From contig JACTAT010000120.1 of assembly GCA_014526335.1 (NCBI GenBank), forward strand, positions 1 through 64,000: DNA of 64,000 bases. The letters are read 5' to 3'. Each line of letters opens with the position of its first letter. Positions within the stretch are counted from its first letter, which is position 1. The notes beneath the pieces were generated by a model. The model was not told the origin of the DNA. It worked only from the letters and a program-made list of their open reading frames with translations, and made no database searches. Below, in pieces: positions 1 to 11,578 of this stretch. The stretch comes from Chrysaora quinquecirrha. Lineage: Eukaryota > Cnidaria > Scyphozoa > Semaeostomeae > Pelagiidae. The position numbers and the translations under genes are program-made.

Positions 1-1587
1 ATGTGGGAACCCCATAAAACACTACCATTTCTGTTTTAAATAGTTTTCCCCTGTATATGACCGATATAAAGCGTTCCCCAAACTAACGCCCCTGCCAAAT
101 ACAAAGAAAGGGTAATCGAATTTTTTTTATAACTCCCACTCTCAAATCAACCAGAGAGCTATTTTTGTTGTTGCTGTTTCTTTATTTTCAGTAGGATTTT
201 ATTTCTAGCATTTTCAACTAATTTAGGCCTACTATGGATGTCGCATCGAGGCATGGGACCCCTTTCCAAAGAACGGGAAACGATACTTCCATCTTCTTCC
301 ACCATTTGGCCGTATCTCACGGTGGCAGTCATTACAGCCAATCGCTATTCCTGAGCCTTCGCAGCTAGCCATTGGAGGGAATATCCTGCCCAAAGATCAT
401 ATAAAGATATCCCTTGCGGTCATAAATAAACGCCCTTATAGCATCAGATAGTCGAAAAATAAAAAACCAGAAATTTCGCAGGCATCTATTTTTGCGAACT
501 TGAAAAGTATCTATTCTTAATGAACATGGTGGGAAAAACATTGCGATAAACATTGGAAACATTTTCGGGCAAAGTAAAAAGCTTTTTTCGTCTGACACTA
601 TCCAGAATATGAACGCCAGAAACAGACCGAAACAATAAACTGAGGCGGAATGTTCATACTCTGAGGAGTGTCAGACGAGAAAAGCTTTTAACTATATCCA
701 CAAATTTTTCCGCCGTTTTTTGCAATTTTGAAGTTAACAATTTGCCTACCAGCATCACAAATTGCAGTGGTTGAGCCATGTTTCGAGTTGCTATAGTATT
801 TACTAATTCTGTTTTACTAGTGATTTGTCTTCAGAGATCAGAAACCCAAGCAAAGAATAAAACAACAAATTTGAAACATACCACTCGTTTTCCTGTCTCC
901 GGTTATCATGTATGAAAGTAGATTCAGTTCGGCTTTAGCTAGAGGGTCACGATTCTCAGCGTCCTTTAGTGATGAAATGAGAGAAAAAATCAACATAAGA
1001 AACCTTAAAAATTAGAACGATCATGAATCAAGGAAAGTTCGCAGAAGCAAAATTAGCCAGATGTCTGAGCCATACTTTTCGGGAGAATGGCAGATGTGTT
1101 AGGTTGGAGATGTTTCTGAGTATCATTACATCGAGGAGAAAATAACCTACGCAGCTGATCTGCCATCTTCCAGAAAACGTCACGCAGTCCCAGACCTAGA
1201 GCAAACGCTTGGATTTTAGGATCTCGCAAGAAAGAAGCATTCGTCCACTGCTGAAATCATTCACCCTAGTTTGAAAGCACCTTACTGGTAACAAGCTATC
1301 CAAACAACCTTGGAAAAATATGGCGCAGACTGCATACCAGAAGGGATCAAGTTGAAAAAGTGGCAATACGCACAATACGCACATTTTCCGCACGTGTGAG
1401 TTAGGGCTATCAAAAAATTGTTCAGTGTGAATCAAACCAAAACAAAGAACGACGATTTTATGGAGATTTTTGTATCCATCAGCCTTAAGAATAACATTAG
1501 CAAATAAAACTCTCAAAAACAATATATTCATTTGAAATTTGAATGCACCTCATCTACTTAAGAATGATTTAAGACCATAAAAGTTTC
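1..1587. other. Left-edge non-coding stretch
   Basis: I see no supportable exon here. The 3' exons of OSCP1 should lie in this direction, but none was recognised, so they are probably beyond the window edge. A hairpin repeat at about 576-693 is the only clear structure. Short open frames (for example 159-341 on the minus strand) lack splice context or recognisable similarity. Confidence 0.5.
576..693. repeat. Imperfect inverted repeat (hairpin)
   Basis: Two arms of about 40 bases face each other across a short spacer. Each contains AAAGCTTTT, CGTCTGACACT and a TATGAAC block, the second arm in reverse complement. A related GTCAGACGAAAAAAG stretch recurs near 36510. It may be a small foldback element or the end of a larger one. 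Confidence 0.55.
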
Positions 1588-1773
1588 TTCAACTTCACAT
1601 TCTACTTGTTCAACTTCACATTCTACTTGCTCAACTTCACATTCTACTTGTTCAACTTCACATTCTACTTGTTCAACTTCACATTCTACTTGTTCAACTT
1701 CACATTCTACTTGTTCAACTTCACATTCTACTTGCTCAACTTCACATTCTACTTGTTCAACTTCACATTCTAC
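1588..1773. repeat. 21-bp minisatellite, about 9 copies
   Basis: The unit TTCAACTTCACATTCTACTTG repeats head to tail with almost no divergence (occasional T/C change). Because 21 is a multiple of three it creates a spurious open frame. The array runs straight into sequence matching the interior of MITE family A, and its unit resembles the MITE segment TTCAAAATTTCACACC, so the array seems to have grown from the transposon itself. Confidence 0.9.
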
Positions 1774-2045
1774 AAAATAGGCCGAAAACTATGTAAAAAA
1801 CATCTATAAAAGCCAAAATGATGCTACATGAGAAGTTGTATCTTGCCTTACAGCTATCAATGAAATTCTTTGCATTTCCTCTCTAAGAACATCTGCTTTT
1901 GGAATCTACATCTTGTTTTTATGCCTAGGCCAAAATTGCCGGTATTTTGGCAGATTTTGTGGCCGGTACGAGGGCCAAGATCGATTTGACGGTTGAGATT
2001 CGAGGAAATTCCATTTGGGGCCTCGGGACGAGGCTGGCCCAAAAC
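1774..2045 (-). mobile_element. MITE family A, truncated copy
   Basis: From AAAATAGGCCGAAAACTATG onward this matches the interior of the full element at 54219-54629 in reverse orientation. It ends in a degraded terminal repeat (CCTCGGGACGAGGCTGG). The other end is replaced by the 21-bp minisatellite. It lies downstream of OSCP1 exon 8. Confidence 0.75.
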
Positions 2046-2080
2046 AGCTGCTATGAACAAAAATTAGAAAGAAAGCATAC

Positions 2081-5000
2081 CTCGGTTGGCATTGGTGGTG
2101 CCGTTGGCTTAGGACCAGCAGGCTGAACAATAGTTTCGACTTGTTTAGCTGCCTCATACCTGCAAACAACAGTAATCAGTTCCCCTCATGCTTATCAAAG
2201 CAGTAAGATTTCATGCTCAGGCCCCCTTTTCATTATTCACATACCAAAGTTTTTTCATTATACTCATAATTGTGCACATATACAGGGTAAGGACCCCCTA
2301 GGTAAATAATTTCTAAATAATTTTTCTCAAGGAGGAATTTTGTGCAATTTATACCAGGTAATATTCATCCCAAGTGCGATATCGTGTAGAAATATCTTGA
2401 CGATAAGAGCTCCCATCTTGGTGCAATTAGACATAAAATTTATGAAGTCCAAAAACCTGCTGTTTATATTCCATGATTGCGTATTGCGATCGTGTGTGGA
2501 TGGGAATCATTTTTCCAGCGCGAAATAGCCAGTGACATTAATGCATGGTCAGTCATATTAGAGAAGTTTATTTAGGAGGATGGAGGACATTTTGAACATA
2601 TCATTTGACTGAAAGAATGAGTTACTGATTTTTCTGTTTTGTTGCGTAAGGATACAAAGTTGCACATTTTTGTTACAGAATGTTTTGGTATAGTAAAGTT
2701 TTGAAAGTCAATTTATTCAGAGATGCTACCCACATCATCACACTATTTACAGCAAATATCTCTCTCGAGTTGAATATCATGCAGTATTAATTTAATGAAA
2801 TTCCTACTTAAAAATAAATTATTTATAAATTATTTAGTTAGGGTGTCCCGTTATTGGGCCAACCTATATACATACTTATACTAGCTGTTAACACAGTTAA
2901 GGAAGTGATACTCCGAGGTAACAGGGAAAGTAGAATGCTACAAGAGACTGTCAAGAGAATTTGGACATGCGAGTCCATGGTCGTGGAATGTTGTCCTATG
3001 CTCAGCTGTGGTCAAATGCAATGCAAGTTCAAACATGGTGATCTCTTTCGTATAACAAATTTGTTCCACTAGAATACATCATATATAAAGATGATAACAG
3101 TTTTGTAAAATAGGATTTTCAATTTCTGTGCTGTGGGAGCCAATTTTGCAGAGTAATACCCAAAAAGTAATAAGACGTCATGGGTTGTCAGTTATTTCTA
3201 GTTGCAGCTCAAAACGCCGAATATCCTGATACTCCGCATTCAAAATGGCTCATGAAAATATGATCGTTACTGTGCTTTCTATGCCCTAATGGCGATATTT
3301 CCGTTTTCTAACAGAGATATTCCTAAAAACGCACATCGTGTTGATGCAGATTTTTTCGAAACGGATAAAAAAGTATGCGTTTCAAGAATATCCGGGCCTA
3401 AGCCATTAATCACCTTTTATTCAGCTGCAGTTATTCAACAATTAATTAATTTTCCAACATGGTGAAAAAAACCTAAAAATTTTAAGTAGTGCTATCTAGT
3501 TGATCATTGTAAGTATGATCACTGATTTTTTACGCCGTACAGCCGTACAGAACAACTAAAAGGCATTCAAAAATAAGGAGAGTGCATCAGAAATTCTGGA
3601 TAGTAGAAAAACTCACATATTATGGCCAAGTTTGATGACTCTGTCGCCATAGAGCTCATAAGAGCCAGGCTTGTCTGCTAGGTGATTTTTTACACTTGTA
3701 TTAAAACTGGTAGACCTCGATTGTACACCATTGTCAAAGAATCTGAAACAGAGGCAAGAAGCATTGAAAACTAATGAAATACGTTATCCCTAGGTTTAAT
3801 GCTAAGCGTAAACAAGTACACTACTACATTAGCTACTTACCTAATATTCAAGGTAAGGTCATATTAAGAACAAGCCAGAACCCACTATAGCAAATAACAT
3901 TTTGGACTTCTTGATTTTCGTACCAGATAAGGGTCGGTGCTTACATCGAGCCAGAGCTTTCAAAAACAAAAAAGCTACAAAAGTCGGAGTGATTTTCACT
4001 CTGATTTGTGGAATCAATCTGCTCTGAAAAACCATTGAGACATTTTGTGCAAAGCTACCATAGCATTACATTCAGAAGGAATTTTTCCTACTGCATCTGG
4101 CCCTTTGTCCAAAAGTTCAGTAATATTTTTATGAATTTAATAATTTTTCGACTTAATGATATTACCATAATCTATGAACAGGGTCGAAAATCAAAAATAT
4201 TTCTGGGGGTGTAAACGTAGATGGGACCGACTAAGATTTTGTGGTCTGACTGGGCCTCTTTAGATGTCCATGATTTTTGGCCGAAAGGAACGACAGTATA
4301 TGTACATGCCTTAATTTAAGAAATGTTCATGACGGCACAAAGCAACGTAAATCGCAATTGCTTGGTCCACAAGGATGTGGCAAAAGGGCGTGAGTTGAAA
4401 AGATGTTGTAGACAAAAACCTCATGATTGATGATAGGTACACATTCGCATGGTAATAGAATGGGGATCAGAAACAACTTGAACATAGATGAGCAAATAGA
4501 TGGCTTCGGCAGCCCACGACATTATCGTATTACAGTATCTGGTCGGTCTTTAAATGAGGCATCTCAAAGTGCTCTACACATTCGCATAACGATTATGTGC
4601 ATCGTTTTCGGCTAAAGCGCTAAAGCGCTCCCGTGTTGGTGTTGTTCTGACTATTTTCCAATTCGAATCGGACCGAATTCAATTTGAACTGTCCTAGATC
4701 AATTGTGATCGTTAGATTTATCGATTCTTCACTCATACAGTAACTATCCAGAAAGACTTGATGACCTCAGAGAACTTTCATGGTCCGAGATTTTTCAAAT
4801 TTGCTCGAGCGTTGGACAAACTACTTATCAAGTTGTTAGGACTAGCGTTGCCAATAAGGTAAATTGTTGGACAGACTGACAAAATATTGGGGGATGTCAC
4901 ACTCCCCCCACACCCCCTAATTTGCCTAACAATAAATGACTAAAATTAGCCGAACCTTAATCTATCCACCGCACTTCTATCGCAGTATCACTTAAAAGAA

Positions 5001-8000
5001 ATAACGATGAAATTGCAGTTCCTTACCTTATTGTTCCTGGTACTTCCGTTCCCCAAGGAAGCTGACCATTGATTGGCAATACAAATCTCCCATTCGGTGA
5101 CTGCACTTTGTCTTTGAGAAAGATTGACACCTGAAAAACATTAGCAAAAAGACATGTCATGGTTTTTGAATCGGCAAAGTTAAGCAAGGGCTTTTAACTA
5201 ACGTGCCTTAATAGTACAGTAAAAGTTCAATCTTAGCTATATTCGGTCTTGCGTTTTAACAAGTTCCGTAACAACATAAACAACGCACGATTTACATTTT
5301 CTTTCCTTTTCAGTGGAAAAATCATGTCACTTTTTGGACTTTTCCACGCTATTTGCATCAAGCTTTTAGTTTCTTATAAAAAGTGTTCATGAATTGAACA
5401 ATGTGTATTGATGAACCATAAAGAAAGACTTACTCTGATGTGCATATCTTGGAAAAAAGACAAAATCGTCACTCTAATCAGCTGAAACTGGCCAGCAGTC
5501 AAATTCGAATAATGCTGTGTAAGAAAACATAATGAAAAATATATCGAGTTCAAAGTAGCAATATAACATCAAACGGATAAGGTACACCCCATTTTTAAAG
5601 AGTCTTGCTCAAGGCCTAGTTCCTAAAAATTCTTATTTTTGGACCTCTTGTGATTAAATTTCATGTTACACCATAAGCCTTGCTAAACTAGGAGACATGT
5701 CACACGCGACATTACATCTCCGTCAATGTCACCCAGTCTAGCCACTTCAGAAACTTTGTAACCAGGACAAAATTTGTGGCGAGAGACATGGAAATGTTTC
5801 TGGGAGGCAACAGAAACATTTCTTGTCTCCCACACTCGGGGAAAATGTTCCTCGCTTCTCGCTTGCATGCTTAGCCAGCCTGGGAGACATGCTGAATAAA
5901 ATGTTGCATGTGACATGACTCGTACTTTTGCCACAGCCTAAGTTCCTTAATAGTTCCCTTATTCTTACTGCACACAGGTGCCGTTAATATAGCACAAACA
6001 CAACAAAAACATCGTAATTCAGAATTTTGTTGTTTATTGTGGCTAGAAAACAAGTCCAAAAACACGAAGGAGGAAAGAGAAAAGTTCAATATCTGTAAAA
6101 TACAATGTCAATCAAAAAATAGCAGGTCTATTCGATTGATATCATGTGGATGTAACGTAGTCTAATCTTCACTCGCATCTCCATATAGGACTCGAAATTC
6201 CCAAAGCTTGGTGCGATGTATAGAAGGCATAAAGATTGACCATTTCCTTAGAGATTGTGTCGATGATAAAGCGTGTTTTCTAAACTTTTCTAGGCCTTCT
6301 ACATCTTAAGACCTGATTTCCATAAAGTTTTAGAGAGATTGGTGACCGTCTGCAATCGTCGCCGATCCCATCTGCCATCTTCCATCTACGATTTCATTTG
6401 AGTTTTCCCATACATCGGTGACTGTCTGCGATCATATTATGAAGGTGCTGTGGCGTCGTGATGTAATCCAGCTGACTCGTGGTGTCAGAAGCTCAGTGTG
6501 GTCAGGGTTCGAGCCCAGCCACGGTAGCGTCATAGCCAGGGTCGAGGTCTCGATTAGTTAACCTACTACTGAGATCCTAGCGACTGGTGCTAAAACAGCT
6601 TGTTAGCGTATTGTATTCATTTCATACCGTATCCATATCAAAACTGTGCCATTATAGTGTAGACGCAAGGCCAAAACGGTATACTTTCATACGGTATTCA
6701 TCTCCTATCAGCATAGTGTAAACGGGGTCTAAATAAGACATAACCAAGGGGTAACTAGAAAGGTCAGTAACATTTTCGCCATTGTATTTAGATCAAACTT
6801 TTTTATGATGTGAAAGTTCCAGAATAGCTTATTTAAGCAGAAAGAGGTTTGCATATCATTCTAATCAATTTTCAATACTTAAAGCCGTGTCTACACTTGT
6901 GACATTTTGTTTGAAATGGCAACGCAACACACCTGAAAGTGACCTGTCATGAAAAATCCTTTAGGTGGCTACACACTGCGACAAAAATGCTGCGAATGAA
7001 GTTCTACAACAAGAATGGGTCCTAAAGATTTTCAGGAAAAGGTGCTAAAACAATGCAGTTTGTTGCTTCTCCAATGCAAAACAAACCGCCTGCATGCTTC
7101 GGCATTACTGGCAACAAGCAAAATCATGTCGCAAAAAGTTCAACCAAAGCAATATTCTGTGACTGTGTATTTTCTAAGGTCGCAGAACATTTTGCTCGAA
7201 AATATATCCCTGGCAACATGTGTGACTCTTAGTTTTTCTGGTCTCGCGACAATTTTTCAACATGTTATGTCACCATTTCAAGCAAAAAGTTGCACGTGTA
7301 GCCACAGCTTAATGAGACTGGGCTTCAAGACATTATCTTCAAAGGCATTAACTTTGTTTGTGCTGTATACCAAGCAGTTTTGAGTTTCCAGAACAACTTA
7401 AACTAAACTTGTGGCTGGTGTTTCCGGTGGAAGTTTTTATCAAAGCAGAGAGTATTTATTTGCTTAAAGCTTTACCTGGTGCTTGAATGCCATGGTCATT
7501 AGATCATACAGCTAAAAGAAAAGAGATAATGCAAGAAAATATGGTGAGATGGTTTAAACTGCAATGATGAGGCATAGTCAATTTCAGCAGCAAATATGCA
7601 AGGATATTATATGGAGTGGTATGATCCCCAAAAATAAAAAACCTCTACAGAAAAAAGCCAGAAGTCAAGGGTGGAAAAAAATCCTGAAAAAAGCTGGAGA
7701 TTCAAATGAAACTCTTATTATAGGGGTTAGCACATAGAATTCTTTTTAAACTCAACTTCTTCGTGGCAATTGATGCTACACCAGCTCTCTTGCTTGATCA
7801 TTTCCTTTTATTGTTCTGTTCCACAAGAGATTCAGATTCTGGCAAGCTGACGCCCCAGGGAAAGTATTTTATTGTGTGGCCATACTGAATGTGTAGCATA
7901 TATAGATCCGTTTTGCTGTCACTGAAAGTCATGGGTACATATAGTCATGGTGGTTAAAATAACGTTACCCCCAACCCCTAAAAAGGGCAGATATTTCCCA

Positions 8001-9505
8001 TGCAATTTACCTGAGATGCTAAGGCCATTTGTAATGCCCATGGAATGTATGAACAGCTAGATCTTGCTTAGCTGCCAAAGGGCAAGGAAAAAGACCCTAT
8101 GTTAACCACTGGTCTTTACCAATGTTTTATATATAAGGTTATGTAGTGTAAGAAGCTCAGTGTTGACAGCTCAGCATTTGCGGCCAGCCACAGTAGTGTC
8201 ACAGCCAGGGTGGAGGTCTCAGTTAGTTAACCTACTTCTGAGACCCTAGCAACTGGTGCTAAAATGCCATTTCACTTTCTCCTTCATACATTGTTTTTTC
8301 AACTGCTGCTTTACGCATTATAACACCAAGCTGCTGTACATACAAGGGATCTTTGAGTCAAAGTTAACTGTAGGATTGTTTTATTTGCTGCTTCTAGCCA
8401 ACGTCCATAAAAATACATACCTTGTCCATACTTGCAGAGTTGATTCTCATGATAGATGCATGTGCAAGCCTGTCAAATACAGTCCTCATTGCTTTTTTCG
8501 AATAGGCATCTTGAGGTTTGAAAAGCTCATCCATGAACCTGGAATTCAGCATTGTTCCAACTATATCATGCATTACTGCAAAGAGACAGATAACAAAAAT
8601 TACACTCAGTTATGCTTTATTGCAAGAAAAGCACCCAGACTTAATTACAAAATACCAATGATCCACAAATATAACTTTTGAAACCCGAAAAGTATGCAAT
8701 ATGGAAATCTCCTGTAGCTGATTTGACTTAGTAATGTGACAAAAAATAATTACATTTCCCCATTAAACTTGAATGATAGCCCTTTCCCACAACAACAAAC
8801 ATCAAGAGCTAGAAGCCTGTGGTGCTGATGACAGTAAAAATACATTTCACAGAAAGGTTGACTAATTGACAATATGGTAGTCCCCAAACTTATTTTTTCT
8901 TCTTTCTGTTATTGTTGCATCTGCTTGTGCTTTTTGCTTGTCATATTTGTGACAGAAAATGTTGAAAGTTTAATAACTTTGAGAAGACAGAGAGAAACAC
9001 AGTGATATTTTTAGAGATGATGCCTAATAGGTTGATTGTTGTCTGGTATAAATTTTACAGAAATATAATAGAATTTTAAATTCTATAGAATTTTCAGAGA
9101 CCAGGCCATAGTGGCTAGTGTTCTTTTCCGGCTGCAGCCCTCAAAAATTCATGACATCTATTGTTTTCTATTGTTATTTTTGTTTTACAACAAATTCTAT
9201 CATCTCCATGAAAACTTTTCTCCTTCCTACCCAACTGAGGAAAAAGTAGGCCTACGCATGAATTATTAAATTAAAAAGGGCTACTTTTTCTAGAAAATGA
9301 CATGCATATAGTTTCTTATAAGAGGTTTCTTATAAAAAATTGAGGGTATTGGAAAAGAAATTAGTAGAGTGTCAAAAACAAAAATAATTTTACCTTTCTT
9401 TGACTTCTCTTTTGGGATGTTTTGAGCACGAAGACGTTGATCTAAAATGTACATCATTTCACCTCCAAGGTTGAGAAAGAGTATGGGCAATGTTTTCAGT
9501 GACAT
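2081..9505 (-). CDS. OSCP1: OSCP1 (organic solute carrier partner 1), partial at 3' end
   Basis: Exons on the minus strand: 9505-9394, 8575-8421, 7511-7476, 5514-5434, 5130-5027, 3742-3617, 2159-2081. All are bounded by AG/GT and joined in phase. The protein starts MSLKTLPILFLNLGGEMMY and continues with LDQRLRAQNIP, then ELFKPQ.AYSKKAMRTVFDRLAHASIM, VSIFLKDKVQ, GRFVLPINGQLPWGTEVPG and ELYGDRVIKLG, each closely matching vertebrate OSCP1. About 45 residues expected between the 7511-7476 and 5514-5434 exons (the CPRPKD...NHLDTI region of the family) were not found, although both flanking junctions are phase 0. The C-terminal third after exon 2159-2081 is probably left of the window. OSCP1 is described in mammals as a modulator of organic anion transport; its biochemical role is unsettled. 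Introns contain SINEs and at least three MITEs. Confidence 0.92.
5687..5917. mobile_element. MITE family G
   Basis: It begins ACTAGGAGACATGTCACACG and contains inward-facing GGAGACATG and TGTCTCCCA motifs, ending near GCATGTGACATG. A second copy with clearer terminal repeats lies at 38771-39028. It sits in the long OSCP1 intron. Confidence 0.6.
6443..6598 (+). mobile_element. tRNA-derived SINE (family B), copy 1
   Basis: It starts AGGTGCTGTGGCGTCGTG and carries a perfect pol III B box GGTTCGAGCCC at 6506-6516. A conserved tail region follows (TAGTTAACCTACTACTGAGATCC, here described in part). Four other copies are in the window. It abuts the right half of MITE family E, so one was inserted in or next to the other. 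Confidence 0.75.
6599..6732 (+). mobile_element. MITE family E, right half
   Basis: It matches the right half of the full element at 46053-46428, ending CATAGTGTAAACGGGGTCTAA. The left half is missing and the position is taken by a SINE. Confidence 0.7.
6880..7311. mobile_element. MITE family F
   Basis: The ends are inverted copies of TAAGCTGTGGCTACACGTG (left end slightly diverged: TAAAGCCGTGTCTACACTTG) followed by TTTTGCTTGAAATGGCGAC-like sequence. A relative lies at 35533-35900. An open frame at 7015-7383 is internal to this element and not a gene. It lies in the OSCP1 intron where an exon appears to be missing. Confidence 0.7.
8141..8285 (+). mobile_element. tRNA-derived SINE (family B), degenerate copy
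   Basis: It matches family B from AAGCTCAGTGT through CACAGCCAGGGT, TTAGTTAACCTACT and GGTGCTAAAA, ending in CATTTCACTTTC. The head and B box are decayed. It lies in the OSCP1 intron between the exons at 8575-8421 and 7511-7476. Confidence 0.65.
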
Positions 9506-11570
9506 CTTGGACAATTTGTTGCAAAAATCGCTATCACCTGCAGCATAGCAACACAAACCCGAACAACGGAGAAGCCAACTTAGGCCAATGAAAATTAAAT
9601 TGAATTGAATGAAAACAGTGAAGCAAGCATTCTTTTCTTACAAAGGAAGGAGAATGGGTCCGAAAGTCCGAAAGTAACTTTGCACCGTGCCACGCCCATA
9701 GCCCCGGCTTGTCCGATGACACGTGTGGCCAAAAGGGGTAGAAGGGGCAAATGATCGAAAAATGGGTTGGACTCAGTAATTCTATGCATCATATTAATTA
9801 GATTTTTCAACAAATTGTATCACTGGTGAAAATAATGATCGCATATGTTCTTTTTCTTACAAAAAACACTTAACACAGTAGACCAGTAGAATACCAAAGA
9901 TACATAAAAATCTGGTTCGGTTTGTAATACTGCGACACGTTTCTTTTATAACGAACACCTTTATATGGAACTCGAGGCTGAAAATTCTCAAAAATAAGGA
10001 ACTTTAAAGGAACAATCGAGGCTCGGATGAAAACTAAGAGCCATTTTTGTCAAGAACAAGACGATTTGTGCAAATTAAACACAGAATATCTCATTGCTGT
10101 CCCCAAAGACTCCATTTGTATTTAAAGTTGGAAAATGAAGCACGTTTATATGAATTTTCTGTAAGAATAAGTATTCAAACATATCTCTATCAAGACAAGA
10201 CAAGGAACACTTTAAGAAAGTTTCAGCCTCATTTTATTGAAAAAATAAGGAGCTCCAACCTCTACTCGGACCTCAAGGTTCCTTATGAAATAACTTGCAA
10301 TTTTAGGTCCTTATAGATAGATCCTTTTAGACAGGCTAGCGTCGGACGACTAAGACGGTTAGGAATTAGCTTGAAAAAGTACTTTTATCCGTGTGTCCGC
10401 TAGTTTTGTGGTTACACACGCGGATTCGTTCTGATTTTAAAGTACGAATAACGCAAATTTTGCGCAACCGGTTAATCAAATTCTTAGCAGGTGCTGGAAA
10501 ATTATAATCTCGAGGGCAAATACCGGATTGGCAGGAAGAGCGATGACGAAATCGCGTTGTATTTTCTCATTTTCAGTAACTTCCTTACTGACAGCAAGTC
10601 AGACAGCCAAAGGCTCTTCTCCCGTTTGGCTTAGTTCTTGTTCTTTAGTACCATTACATATTTGTGTATATTTCGATGGACGGCAAAATTTGAGTGAGGA
10701 GTAGTCAGGATGACAGAGGATTACAACAGTCCTCGCCAAAAATGCTGGGTCACTTCGAATTTTTAAAAAAATTCTCGCTTTTAAACATGTTTAAAACTAG
10801 CCACGCTATCGCAATGTCCGATGGACTATAATCATCTTCGTCATCATCAAAATCGCTATGATCATCATAATGGTTATGGCTATTGTCACTACTACCATCA
10901 TCATTATAATGATCAATATCATCATCATCATCAATGCAACAATCATCATTATGTTATTTGCATCATTATTATCAATATGATGATCATTATCATGATCATT
11001 GTCATCATCATCATTATCATCATTATCAATCGTCACAATCATCATCATCATAATCATCATCATCACCACCACCACCACCACCACCATAATCATCATCATC
11101 ATCATCATTATTATCGTCATCATCATCATCATCACAATAATATTTGCATAAACAACCAACCGAAAATATTATTAGTAAATATTTGTAGGGCAACAGAGTC
11201 ACAACTGATTTTACAAAATGTAGCTAATCAATAAGTTACTCTGATTTTACCTTAGGATTTAACTAAAATATCTAACTATGCAAAGAAGCTCGAGAATCTT
11301 CTCGACAACAACTAAGTCACATCTCAGTAAATATTATGCAACTGAATTCGAGAATTTTCGGATTGGACGAAACATTTTTTCGTTCACAGCATATTATTTG
11401 TTTGGACAACATCTATAGCAAAGCATGCCGTGAGCGTGCTAACATGTTGGCCAACAATTGTTGGCGTAAATGTTGGCCAACACGTTCGCACAGTTTGCGC
11501 CCGGCTTTATGTGCTGTGAAGTGCAACGTTCCGAAGATTTTTTGGTCGTAACAGTGAAGAATGACAAGAT
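9506..11570. other. Intergenic region between OSCP1 and the glycosyltransferase-like gene
   Basis: It contains the OSCP1 5' flank, an ATC-type simple repeat (10826-11146) and no recognisable exon on either strand. The two genes are both on the minus strand. Confidence 0.5.
10826..11146. repeat. Imperfect (ATC)n trinucleotide repeat tract
   Basis: A run of ATC/ATT/ACC triplets on the plus strand, including a pure CACCACCACC stretch. It yields His-rich and Met/Asp-rich open frames on opposite strands (10821-11234 and 10806-11159) that are repeat artefacts. Confidence 0.9.
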
Positions 11571-11576
11571 TTTATT
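11571..11576 (-). terminator. Poly(A) signal AATAAA for the glycosyltransferase-like gene
   Basis: AATAAA on the minus strand begins only a few bases after the TAA stop at 11581-11579. Such closeness is tolerable but unusual; a later signal could be the one used. Confidence 0.4.
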
Positions 11577-11578
11577 TG

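Noticed and set aside
1606..1809. Open frame with repeated NFTFYLF
   Set aside because: Translation of the 21-bp minisatellite.
7015..7383. 122-codon open frame
   Set aside because: Lies inside MITE family F in an OSCP1 intron; no similarity or splice context.
8256..8681. 141-codon plus-strand open frame
   Set aside because: Antisense to OSCP1 exon 2, which is clearly conserved on the other strand.
10806..11234. His-rich and Met/Asp-rich open frames on opposite strands
   Set aside because: Products of the ATC trinucleotide repeat.
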